Shown here in pieces: positions 56,686 to 64,000 of a stretch of 64,000 nucleotides of DNA. This stretch comes from Thalassocella blandensis. GTDB lineage: Bacteria; Pseudomonadota; Gammaproteobacteria; Pseudomonadales; Cellvibrionaceae. How positions within the stretch are numbered: position 1 is the first letter of the stretch; each line of letters opens with the position of its first letter. Made by a program: the position numbers and the translations under genes. Where the stretch lies: assembly GCA_902141825.1 (NCBI GenBank), contig CABFPG010000004.1, forward strand, positions 496,001 through 560,000. Reading direction: 5' to 3'. The notes under the pieces are model-generated. The model saw only the letters and a program-made list of their open reading frames with translations, was not told the DNA's origin and searched no databases.

Positions 56686-57108
56686 TTAATTCACATATCC
56701 GGCGGAAGAGACAGTGATTTGAACGGTCTCCGATCCTTGCGACAAAGTTAAAGTGGACGCTGAAGTTTTTCCGAGTCGATCAAAGGTAAACTCGGTTTCA
56801 GTTAAGGTCTGGTCATTCCCGAGGGTAATCGGGAAACGCGCATCGCCAACTGTGGTGCTATTGCCATCCACTTGCACATCCACTTCGTTGGTATTTGAAA
56901 TAACAAGCTTTACTTCTGCGTCGGTAGCCATTGCCAACTGTTGAGCCATAAAAAAAGCCGAGACCACTTGGTCTCGGCTTGATTGTAGTTTCATACCAGT
57001 CGTATTGACGCTGCTGTTCTTTATGATGCTGCCGCCAATCACTCCTATAATTAACAGGATTGCAATTAACTCGATTAAACTAAACCCTTCGTTAGCCTTA
57101 GGTGTCAT
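56686..57108 (-). CDS. mshC: MSHA minor pilin MshC
   Basis: A 140-residue prepilin: NEG then FSLIELIAILLIIGVIGGSI, Glu5 present. It lacks cysteines. Codons 43-53 form a near-perfect intrinsic terminator in the sense strand (annotated separately). It starts 41 bases after the major pilin gene mshA. Confidence 0.85.
   Translation of the reverse strand: MTPKANEGFSLIELIAILLIIGVIGGSIIKNSSVNTTGMKLQSSRDQVVSAFFMAQQLAMATDAEVKLVISNTNEVDVQVDGNSTTVGDARFPITLGNDQTLTETEFTFDRLGKTSASTLTLSQGSETVQITVSSAGYVN
56950..56980 (-). terminator. Terminator-like hairpin inside mshC
   Basis: In the sense (minus) direction: AAGCCGAGACC (56980-56970), loop AAGT, GGTCTCGGCTT (56965-56955), with a run of seven T (56956-56950) beginning in the last arm. 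The 11-bp stem, 4-base loop and T-tract are those of a strong intrinsic terminator. It lies in codons about 43-53 of mshC. Confidence 0.65.
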
Positions 57109-57149
57109 AAACCAAAACTAATTAAGAACAAGTTCAATCTATCCAAAGT

Positions 57150-57551
57150 TTATGGTGTGTACCCTGCCGCGCCGATTAAGGCAAACGTTGCCGTTTTAGT
57201 TGCATCATTCGCATTGGTGAGCGTGCATGTCACTGTTGCCTTACTTCCAACTGATTGATCGTCAAGCGTGTACCCACTGGGAAGCCCTCCTGCCAACAAA
57301 TCTCCGCTCGTGTTGCAGTTCGCAATATTGACATAAGGATCTGTGCTTAATCCCGCTTCAGTCGCAATCGCCACGGCATGATTTAACGCCGAGGCACTTT
57401 CAATTGATCCAGCAATACTAGATACTGCTGCAGTTTCAGCTTCATCTGAAAGATCAATAAATTTGGGCACGGCAGTCGCGGCCAGAATACCAATAATTAC
57501 CATCACTGCGATAAGCTCAATGAGAGTAAAACCAGATTGTTGATTACGCAT
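57150..57551 (-). CDS. mshA: MSHA-type major pilin MshA
   Basis: A 133-residue type IVa pilin. The leader is 7 residues (MRNQQSG), the mature N-terminus FTLIELIAVMVIIGILAATA with Glu5, then the alpha1 helix and a globular domain with a cysteine pair (IANCN and VTCTL). The ATG has a GGAG site. It is preceded by a 330-base spacer suited to its own promoter and followed by the minor pilins. Confidence 0.92.
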   Translation of the reverse strand: MRNQQSGFTLIELIAVMVIIGILAATAVPKFIDLSDEAETAAVSSIAGSIESASALNHAVAIATEAGLSTDPYVNIANCNTSGDLLAGGLPSGYTLDDQSVGSKATVTCTLTNANDATKTATFALIGAAGYTP

Positions 57552-57881
57552 AAAGTTTCTCCGAAAAACCTCACTAAATTGTTAATAACCACGGCTTTGG
57601 GATTAACCCCTTCACAAAAACACAACCGGAATGTATTGCGTTTTTAAAACCTCAATATCGAGAAATAACTCGTTTACTACACCAATAATAGTCAAAGAAA
57701 TAAAAGTCATCCGACAATATGCGAATAAATAATCAAAAAAATTATTACTTTGCTTATGTCTATATAAATTAATTTGCGATTTCAGTTTTTTTAGCACGAT
57801 ATCTTTATAAAACGCAGAACTGATCGACGTTTTTTAGAGAATTTATTTCCGAATGGAATAATGGACAAGGTTACCTACACA
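57552..57881. other. Spacer upstream of the major pilin gene
   Basis: AT-rich, 330 bases; it should hold the mshA promoter. A small dyad GTTAAT (57581-57586) / ATTAAC (57602-57607) sits 30 bases before the start. In Vibrio the genes mshF and mshB occupy this place; I see neither. A 61-codon minus-strand frame (57612-57797) has no ribosome site. Confidence 0.5.
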
Positions 57882-59102
57882 TTACTTCTGAATATCGTAC
57901 ATGCTCCACATGGGCAAAAATATTCCCAATGCCAGAATCGTTACGAATATTGCCATGGTGATAATAAGAATAGGTTCAATTTTATCGGTTAGAGTCTGTA
58001 AATCGTAATCCACTTCGCGATCATAAAACTCTGCCACATCACCTAACAACTCTTCTATCTGGCCGCTCTCTTCGCCTACGGCAATCATTTGTAATACGAG
58101 CGGGGTAAATATTTGAGCGGCGTTATGCGTGCGCAGCAGGCTGTCTCCACGCTCCACCCCCTCTCGGATTCTGGCAATTTTTTGCCCGAGATACGCATTA
58201 TCTATTGACGCAGCACACAAACTTAATGCGCGATTAATTGGCACCCCCGCCTGCAGCATCAGGCTGAAGCTTCTCGCATAACGAGCCATAGAAGCCCGCT
58301 CTATTAGCTCGCCCACTATTGGCAAATTCAGTTTTTGCTTTCCCCACCACAATTTCCCTTTTTCTGTTTTGATTAAATAGAGGAAACCGAAAACCCCAAG
58401 CGCCACGACAATCCCGATCAAGTACCAGTAATTCACGAAAACATTTGACGTTCCGATTAAAATTTTGGTCACAATAGGTAGCTCGGCATCGAATTTTGAA
58501 AACATTTTTGCAAATGCAGGAACAACCCAAACATTAATCGCGGCAATAGCGGCCGCCAATGCCATCACAACAAAGGTGGGATACCGAAGCGCAGATTTAA
58601 CCCGTTTTTTGGTTTCTTCGTCACGCTCAATGTAATATCCAATTTGTTTAAAAACCTGATCGAGATTACCGCTGGTTTCACCAACATTTATCATGCTGAC
58701 AAATAAGTCATTGAATATTTTAGGATGGGCGCGCAGCGAGCGGGAAAGTGCCGTCCCGCCCTCTAAACGCTCGGCAACATCATTTAAAACTTCTTGAAAT
58801 TTTTGGTGCCGCACTCCGGCGGCCAGACCGCGAATGCCACGCGTCAATGGAATACCAGCTTTTGTAATGGTATACATCTGCCGACAGAACATAATCAGAT
58901 CGACTGTCGATACCTTGTCGCCCCCCAAAAGGGTATTGATCTGCTTAGTAATATTAGCGCCGGCTGTCTCTTCCTCAATTTTAATGGGCGTGACTCCACG
59001 CCCCATTAGCTGGCCGGCTACCGCATCTTTGGAGCTGGCCTCCAGTGTGCCTGTAACCGCTTGGCCCTGCTCAGACCGACCTTGAAATTTAAAATTCGGC
59101 AT
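57882..59102 (-). CDS. mshG: MSHA inner-membrane platform protein MshG
   Basis: A 406-residue GspF/PilC-type protein with two T2SSF domains and three membrane helices (about 170-190, 222-243, 377-399). FKFQGRSEQGQAVTGTLEA is the N-terminal family start and GETSGNLDQVF / GEESGQIEELL are the two repeated GE-x-G motifs. It couples the MshE motor to pilin assembly. Nine bases follow mshE. Confidence 0.93.
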   Translation of the reverse strand: MPNFKFQGRSEQGQAVTGTLEASSKDAVAGQLMGRGVTPIKIEEETAGANITKQINTLLGGDKVSTVDLIMFCRQMYTITKAGIPLTRGIRGLAAGVRHQKFQEVLNDVAERLEGGTALSRSLRAHPKIFNDLFVSMINVGETSGNLDQVFKQIGYYIERDEETKKRVKSALRYPTFVVMALAAAIAAINVWVVPAFAKMFSKFDAELPIVTKILIGTSNVFVNYWYLIGIVVALGVFGFLYLIKTEKGKLWWGKQKLNLPIVGELIERASMARYARSFSLMLQAGVPINRALSLCAASIDNAYLGQKIARIREGVERGDSLLRTHNAAQIFTPLVLQMIAVGEESGQIEELLGDVAEFYDREVDYDLQTLTDKIEPILIITMAIFVTILALGIFLPMWSMYDIQK

Positions 59103-59111
59103 AAACGATGT

Positions 59112-60857
59112 TTACTCGGCGGCGTTCACTATTTCTGCCAGGCTTTCGTCTTCTACCTGAGCAGACACTCTCAACACCTCATCCAGGGTCGTAACGCCTT
59201 GCATGGCAAAGTCGAAGGCGCTTGCGCTGAGAGGACGGTAATGTGGATGGGCATGCGCAGCATCATTAAACTGACGCACATTCGCATCTCGCAACGCATC
59301 GGCCATTGGCGCATTTAGCTCTAACAGTTCAAACACACCGATTCGTCCGCGATAGCCCGAATTAAAACAATGCGGACAACCTGCACCGCGTTTCAGGGTT
59401 GAGGTTGACCTAGTGCCTTTGGACAATCGTCGGATCAGATCTTTTTCTGCGTCATTAGGACTGTAGTCTTCAGCACAGCTGTCACATACCCGACGCACCA
59501 ACCGCTGCGCGATTACCGCGCGCAGCGAAGAAGCCACCAAATAGGGGTCCACTCCCATATCCACCAGTCGTAAAGCGGAGGTAACAGCATCATTTGTGTG
59601 AAGGGTTGATAGCACCATGTGGCCAGTCATTGCAGCACGAAGTGCAATTTCGGCAGATTCAGCATCCCGAATTTCCCCTACCAGAAGCACATCCGGGTCC
59701 TGCCGCAAAGCAGCCTTAAGTACCGTACCAAATCCCAATCCGATTTTTTCGTGGGTTTGCACTTGGCTGATGCGCGCAATTCGGTATTCCACGGGATCTT
59801 CCACGGTAATAATTTTTCGTTCGGGAGTATTCAATTCCGAAATAGCACCGTAAAGCGTGGTGGTTTTACCACTACCGGTTGGACCAGTCACCAGCACCAA
59901 ACCGTGTGGGCGCGTAATGATATGGCGAAATCGCTGCATACAATCTAATGGCATTCCCACTTCTTTCAATGGTCGAATACCATCACTTTGATCCAGAATA
60001 CGCATCACCACCGATTCACCAAACTGCACCGGCATGGTTGATAGACGCACGTCAATATTATGGTTAGAAAAACGCAAGTTAAAGCGACCATCCTGTGGCA
60101 AACGTTTTTCAGAAATATCAAGGTTGGACATAAGCTTTAAGCGTACCACCAAAGCACCGGCAATACGCTTTTCATTCATAACCTGCTCAACTAAAACACC
60201 ATCGATACGCTGACGTATACGCAATACGGTTTCGTCAGGCTCAATGTGAATATCAGAAGCTTTGGTGTTAATGGCTTCTTCAAATATTTTCTGCAATAGT
60301 TTTACCACAGGTGCATCACTGTCTGTGGCATCGGTAACCATGTCGGTAAAATCGACAGCGTCCGCGCTGAGTTCTTCATCCAGCTGCTCCGCAAGCGAAG
60401 CAATTTCTTCAGCGCGACTATATGCAATATCCAGAATATCCAGCAGTTCACTCTCACGAACAACTGCCGTTTTTATAGGTTTGGAAAAGTGCTTTTGCAG
60501 GTCATCCAAACCGAATATATCCGTGGGATCTGACATTCCCAACAATATTCCATCGAGATCTTCGCGCAAAACCATCACGCGATAACGTCGCGCCAGGTTT
60601 TCTGGCAACATTTTTACAAGCTCAGGATCGAAACGGAATTGCTTTAATTCAATAAAGGGGATGCTCAACTGCTCAGAGAGCAGCGATAAAAGGGTGTTTT
60701 CTTCAACAAACCCCATTTCCACTAACTGTCGCCCCAGCTTGCGACCACTGTTTTTCTGTTCAGACAGGGCCATTTCCAACTGATCTTGTGAAATCAATTG
60801 CTGAGCGACGAGCAAATCACCAATTCGAATGCGTTTTTGATTTGCAGCTCCTACCAT
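59112..60857 (-). CDS. mshE: MSHA assembly ATPase MshE with c-di-GMP-binding domain
   Basis: A 581-residue GspE/PilB-family motor. The MshEN domain is clear at residues 11-63: two 24-residue motifs, RIGDLLVAQQLISQ...SEQ (11-34) and KLGRQLVEMGFVEE...SEQ (40-63), separated by exactly five residues; this is the known c-di-GMP-binding layout. Walker A is GPTGSGKTTTLYG near 325, Walker B LVGEIRDAES; a zinc-type CDSC / CPHC pair lies near 458 and 497. The ATG overlaps mshN by seven bases. Confidence 0.94.
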   Translation of the reverse strand: MVGAANQKRIRIGDLLVAQQLISQDQLEMALSEQKNSGRKLGRQLVEMGFVEENTLLSLLSEQLSIPFIELKQFRFDPELVKMLPENLARRYRVMVLREDLDGILLGMSDPTDIFGLDDLQKHFSKPIKTAVVRESELLDILDIAYSRAEEIASLAEQLDEELSADAVDFTDMVTDATDSDAPVVKLLQKIFEEAINTKASDIHIEPDETVLRIRQRIDGVLVEQVMNEKRIAGALVVRLKLMSNLDISEKRLPQDGRFNLRFSNHNIDVRLSTMPVQFGESVVMRILDQSDGIRPLKEVGMPLDCMQRFRHIITRPHGLVLVTGPTGSGKTTTLYGAISELNTPERKIITVEDPVEYRIARISQVQTHEKIGLGFGTVLKAALRQDPDVLLVGEIRDAESAEIALRAAMTGHMVLSTLHTNDAVTSALRLVDMGVDPYLVASSLRAVIAQRLVRRVCDSCAEDYSPNDAEKDLIRRLSKGTRSTSTLKRGAGCPHCFNSGYRGRIGVFELLELNAPMADALRDANVRQFNDAAHAHPHYRPLSASAFDFAMQGVTTLDEVLRVSAQVEDESLAEIVNAAE

Positions 60858-62407
60858 TGGCTCACCTCAACCACCACATCCGACTTCAATGCGGTTAAAC
60901 GTTGTTGTACAAATTTCTGGATCGCAGGATCTGGGTGCACCAACGCGTCCAGGGACGTATAAGCGCGATAAGCCTGTTGCTTCTTGTTTAAGGCATCCGC
61001 CGACACGGCATATCCCAATAAATACCGAAGATCATTCGCGTTCTTTTGCAACAACACCTGATAGGTGTTCCAGGCTTTATCGTATTGTTTCTGCTTTTGA
61101 TACAGCCCCGCCATCAGTGCAAGTTGTGACTGTTCAATTTGGTTCTCAGGCGGTTTGCCTTCCAACAACACGAGAGCCTGATCGGCGCCATGAATCGCGT
61201 TCACCAGAACCGCGTTCAAATACGTGAGCGCGACGTGATTGACCGGCAGTGCGGCAATTTGTATCTGTGCTCTAGCGACATCATTTTGCGCTACCAGCGT
61301 TTCCACCAGCAGCACATTACATTTTACGCTTGCGGGATACTGGTCGACATAAGCCTGCAACATTGAAATAGCCGTAGCCCGATCTCCGCTAGCTATTAGC
61401 GCCGATGCTTTTTGAAAGGTGGCAATATCCTGGGATTCCTGCGTCAACTGAAAGTGAAACGCTCCTTTGGAAGCCTGCGCTTGCTGTTTGACATACGTAG
61501 GTTCATCACTCGCGGGAATAACATGTATGTCATCCGCGAGAGTGTCATCCACGGGAGGACGCGCTGTAAGAAAAGTAGCCTGCATGATTTGCTGCTTCAC
61601 CTCGGCAAGGGATGATGTCAGCCGACGTTGTTCGTCTTCACTCCCTCCTACCAGAGCCAATCGCGCTACCATCCGCTCCGCTTTCTCAATAGCGCCATCG
61701 TCCATATACTGCTGTAACAGCGCAATGTACTGTTGCTTTAGCGATAACAAACCCTGTTTCGCATCTGCATTATGTTTATCGATCGCCAATACCTGCTGAA
61801 AATAAGACAGCGCGCTTCTGTCCTTGGGCAAAGTTAAACGTTTTTGCGCGAGAGCTTGATGAGCAAGTTCTAACAGTAACGCGAGAGTTTCTTTTTTGCT
61901 TGCCTCATCTATGTTTTCGTCATCTTTGTTTACGCCAAGGTCATTAAACTTTGTTTGCGCATTACTTTTAAGCGTACTCGCATTGCGTATGGTTTCCTGA
62001 TGCCGCGGGATGCGCGCTTCGGGTACTTCCGTATTGACGAGGGAGTTCTCTGCATTGGCAGGCAAGGTTACACCACCTGCTGTTCGTCGATCTGTCGGCA
62101 GATCAGAACTTAAGGCCAGCTCAACACCAGGCAGAGGTGGTAAGGGAGATTCTGCTGTCTGCGCAATAGCCTCGGGCGCTTGTTCTGTGCGCGCGAGGTA
62201 ATACCCACCACCAACACATAAGGCGGCGACAGTTAAATACGACCACACAGGGGATACTCGCCATTGACGTTCAGGTTTTTCTGTTGATGCCAGAAGATCT
62301 GATTCATTGGGCAATGAACTTTCTGTTGTTTGTGCGTCCCCCAAAGCCACCGATGAATGTTCCTGGCGAAGCTGTAAATCCTGAAGCGCATCATTGATCA
62401 GACTCAT
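60851..62407 (-). CDS. mshN: MSHA biogenesis protein MshN (TPR)
   Basis: A 518-residue bitopic protein: N-terminal MSLINDALQDLQLRQ, a membrane segment at about 63-80 (PVWSYLTVAALCVGGGYYL), a disordered linker and a TPR-rich C-terminal half (for example ALMAGLYQKQKQYDKAWNTY). The ATG overlaps the mshM stop (ATGA). Partner of the MshM ATPase and possibly a pilotin-like scaffold for MshL; the family role is poorly defined. Confidence 0.85.
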   Translation of the reverse strand: MSLINDALQDLQLRQEHSSVALGDAQTTESSLPNESDLLASTEKPERQWRVSPVWSYLTVAALCVGGGYYLARTEQAPEAIAQTAESPLPPLPGVELALSSDLPTDRRTAGGVTLPANAENSLVNTEVPEARIPRHQETIRNASTLKSNAQTKFNDLGVNKDDENIDEASKKETLALLLELAHQALAQKRLTLPKDRSALSYFQQVLAIDKHNADAKQGLLSLKQQYIALLQQYMDDGAIEKAERMVARLALVGGSEDEQRRLTSSLAEVKQQIMQATFLTARPPVDDTLADDIHVIPASDEPTYVKQQAQASKGAFHFQLTQESQDIATFQKASALIASGDRATAISMLQAYVDQYPASVKCNVLLVETLVAQNDVARAQIQIAALPVNHVALTYLNAVLVNAIHGADQALVLLEGKPPENQIEQSQLALMAGLYQKQKQYDKAWNTYQVLLQKNANDLRYLLGYAVSADALNKKQQAYRAYTSLDALVHPDPAIQKFVQQRLTALKSDVVVEVSQW

Positions 62408-63333
62408 GCAAAAGCCCCTTTCAGCAATGCAAAAGAATCTGCAATAAAAATGGAGGACACAGCCAGAGTAACTGCCGTCATTTGCCAATGAAACTTACAA
62501 TGGAATGCACACAATTTTCCCAGCCAGTGGCTTTCCTGAGTATCGGCAATTGCCTTAGCGACATGCCAGGCACCGACGCGGGAATCGCCTTTGCCAAAAG
62601 CGCAAATCAACGCTTTGTGGGCGAGAATGTTAATTAGCCTTGGAATCCCACCTGAACCGTAATACACCAAATGCTGGGCGAACCGACTGAATATTTTGTC
62701 GTTACCTCCCGCCGATGTTAATCGATGGGCGATATATTGGCACACCCCGGAACGGGTAAAGGGCTTTAGTCGTTCTGCAAAAATAATTCGCTGTTTTAAT
62801 TGTCGTAAATCTGCTCGTGCAAGCAACTGGTCCAGTTCTGGCTGCCCCAGCATGACCACTTGCAGTAATTTTCGTTTTTCCGTTTCAAGGTTCGTTAGCA
62901 AGCGCAAGCATTCAATAGTCTCTCGTGGCATGGCCTGCGCTTCATCAACAATCAAAACAACCTGCTTACCATTTCGTGCCAACTGTAAAAGCTTGCGGTA
63001 TATTGCGGACAACACTTCATGTGCAGGCATAGTTTTATCGAGATTTGCACCAATCTCATGCGCAACAAACGACTTTAACTCCTCGGGACTTAAATACGGA
63101 TTGGGTATGTACGCTGTCACAAATTCACGGTGCAACTTTGACAGCAGTATACGACACAACAGTGTTTTACCTGTGCCCACCTCTCCCACTATTTTGATAA
63201 AGCCTTCACTGTGCTTTAACGCCACCAGCATCGTATTCAAGGCTTCTCGATGGCTTTGTTGATTCAGAAAAAAAGCGGTATCCGGCGTTATGGAAAACGG
63301 CCGTTCAGAAAACCCGAAATGTTGCTCGTACAT
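62404..63333 (-). CDS. mshM: MSHA biogenesis ATPase MshM (ExeA-like)
   Basis: A 309-residue AAA ATPase: MYEQHFGFSERPFSITPD, Walker A GEVGTGKT near 50, Walker B VVLIVDEAQAMP, sensor LLTNLETEKRKLLQVV, and a C-terminal hydrophobic segment (about 277-300). It shares its N-terminus and core with GspA at 52.1 kb but lacks the peptidoglycan-binding domain. Nine bases after mshL. Confidence 0.9.
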   Translation of the reverse strand: MYEQHFGFSERPFSITPDTAFFLNQQSHREALNTMLVALKHSEGFIKIVGEVGTGKTLLCRILLSKLHREFVTAYIPNPYLSPEELKSFVAHEIGANLDKTMPAHEVLSAIYRKLLQLARNGKQVVLIVDEAQAMPRETIECLRLLTNLETEKRKLLQVVMLGQPELDQLLARADLRQLKQRIIFAERLKPFTRSGVCQYIAHRLTSAGGNDKIFSRFAQHLVYYGSGGIPRLINILAHKALICAFGKGDSRVGAWHVAKAIADTQESHWLGKLCAFHCKFHWQMTAVTLAVSSIFIADSFALLKGAFA

Positions 63334-63341
63334 TTAGCCTC

Positions 63342-64000
63342 CTAACGCTTTTGAAACTCATCGTACAGCGTTCGAACGTTATCTGCGTTTTGTCTAACTT
63401 GATCTTCCCATGTGCCTTCTGTCACCACGATTGGCTGCATCAGAATGACCAACTCAGTTTTGACAACCGCTTTTTGCTTGGCTTTAAACAGCGCATTAAC
63501 AATAGGAATATTCCCTAACACCGGTCGTTTAGTCACAACATCCATTGAGCGCTCTTGCATCAAGCCTCCGAGCACCACGACTTGACCACTTTTTGCTTTT
63601 ACAATGCTGTCCGATTCTCGAACGTCACGCAAAGCCAGAGGAAGTGAAAAGTTCTCACCTGCCACTTCTATTTCCTTGGTCTGATCCTGTACATTACTCA
63701 CCAAAGGGTGAACATGCAGAATTACATCCCCGTTTTCTGAAATTTGTGGCGTAACATCAAGTGAGATACCACTAAAAAAGGAATCCAGTTCGACTTCTGG
63801 AATACTGACAACCGAAGTTGCACTCGCTGTAGTCGAATTCGACACCCCCGTAACGAAGAACTCATCAGACCCGACTCGAATCACCGCTTTCTGATTATTT
63901 ACGGTGGAAATTCTTGGACTGGACAGCACCTGAACATCACCTTGAGAATCCAGAAAATATAATAACTTGGTAATATCGGTCACGTTCAATACGGTTTCAA
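63342..64000 (-). CDS. mshL: MSHA secretin MshL, C-terminal part (cut by window edge)
   Basis: The C-terminal 219 residues of an outer-membrane secretin; the frame is open through base 64000, so the gene starts outside the window. The first complete ATG-like codon is an internal TTG and not a start. Secretin motifs: DVQVLSSPRISTVNNQKAVI, GISLDVTPQISENGDVILHVHPL, GQVVVLGGLMQER and GNIPIVNALFKAK. The C-terminal tail reads NVRTLYDEFQKR. Confidence 0.92.
   Translation of the reverse strand, partial: ETVLNVTDITKLLYFLDSQGDVQVLSSPRISTVNNQKAVIRVGSDEFFVTGVSNSTTASATSVVSIPEVELDSFFSGISLDVTPQISENGDVILHVHPLVSNVQDQTKEIEVAGENFSLPLALRDVRESDSIVKAKSGQVVVLGGLMQERSMDVVTKRPVLGNIPIVNALFKAKQKAVVKTELVILMQPIVVTEGTWEDQVRQNADNVRTLYDEFQKR

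Noticed and set aside
57612-57797. 61-codon minus-strand frame in the mshG-mshA spacer, considered as mshB or mshF
   Set aside because: No prepilin leader, no ribosome site, composition of AT-rich spacer.

Overview
The window looks like a stretch of gammaproteobacterial chromosome, most likely from a marine or plant-polysaccharide-degrading relative of the Cellvibrionaceae. The evidence is the core gene order: ffh, then rpsP-rimM-trmD-rplS, xerD, dsbC, hom-thrC and recJ; an sdhCDAB-sucAB-lpd-sucCD block divergent from gltA; and a GspA/GspB pair facing an MSHA pilus locus. The genus is an inference. I see no rRNA, tRNA, CRISPR, prophage or insertion sequence.

Layout. 0.1-11.4 kb (mostly minus strand): a small unknown ORF, recJ, hom-thrC, a lipobox-bearing dsbC, xerD, the rpsP-rimM-trmD-rplS operon and ffh. 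11.5-16.4 kb: an inner-membrane YpjD/CcsA-like protein, a CorC-type CBS transporter, a Nudix CoA pyrophosphatase, a DUF3135-like protein, a NIF3-like domain protein, and a two-domain pterin-synthase-like protein with complementary half-sites. 16.4-23.6 kb is an accessory stretch: a 26-residue membrane peptide, an unknown exported protein, a CDF metal transporter, a 770-residue acidic lipoprotein followed by a probable outer-membrane protein, and a small beta-barrel protein. Long repeat-bearing spacers separate them. 23.8-38.2 kb: TCA-cycle genes sucCD, lpd, sucAB and sdhCDAB on the minus strand, with gltA divergent. Good sigma-70-like promoters face away from each other in the 1-kb sdhC-gltA gap.

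38.3-51.8 kb: deaD, hpf, the circularly permuted GTPase YlqF, an rRNA-methyltransferase-like protein, an ATP-NAD-kinase-family protein, pdxB, a Xni-like exonuclease, epmC, an unknown conserved protein, tusA, an ABM-like protein, rlmM, yheU, a GcvR-like ACT protein and a MerR regulator. 52.1-64 kb: gspA-gspB (plus) converge on an MSHA-type type IV pilus locus on the minus strand, in transcription order mshL(partial)-mshM-mshN-mshE-mshG-mshA-mshC-mshD-mshO-mshP.

Most of the window is ordinary core genome. The points most worth a second look are a near-perfect intrinsic-terminator sequence inside the mshC coding region just after the major pilin gene; the pterin-synthase-like duplication in which each half keeps only part of the active site; the matched ATPase/partner pairs MshM-MshN and GspA-GspB facing each other at one locus; the lipoprotein/outer-membrane pair; and several undescribed small repeats, dyads and one tiny membrane peptide.
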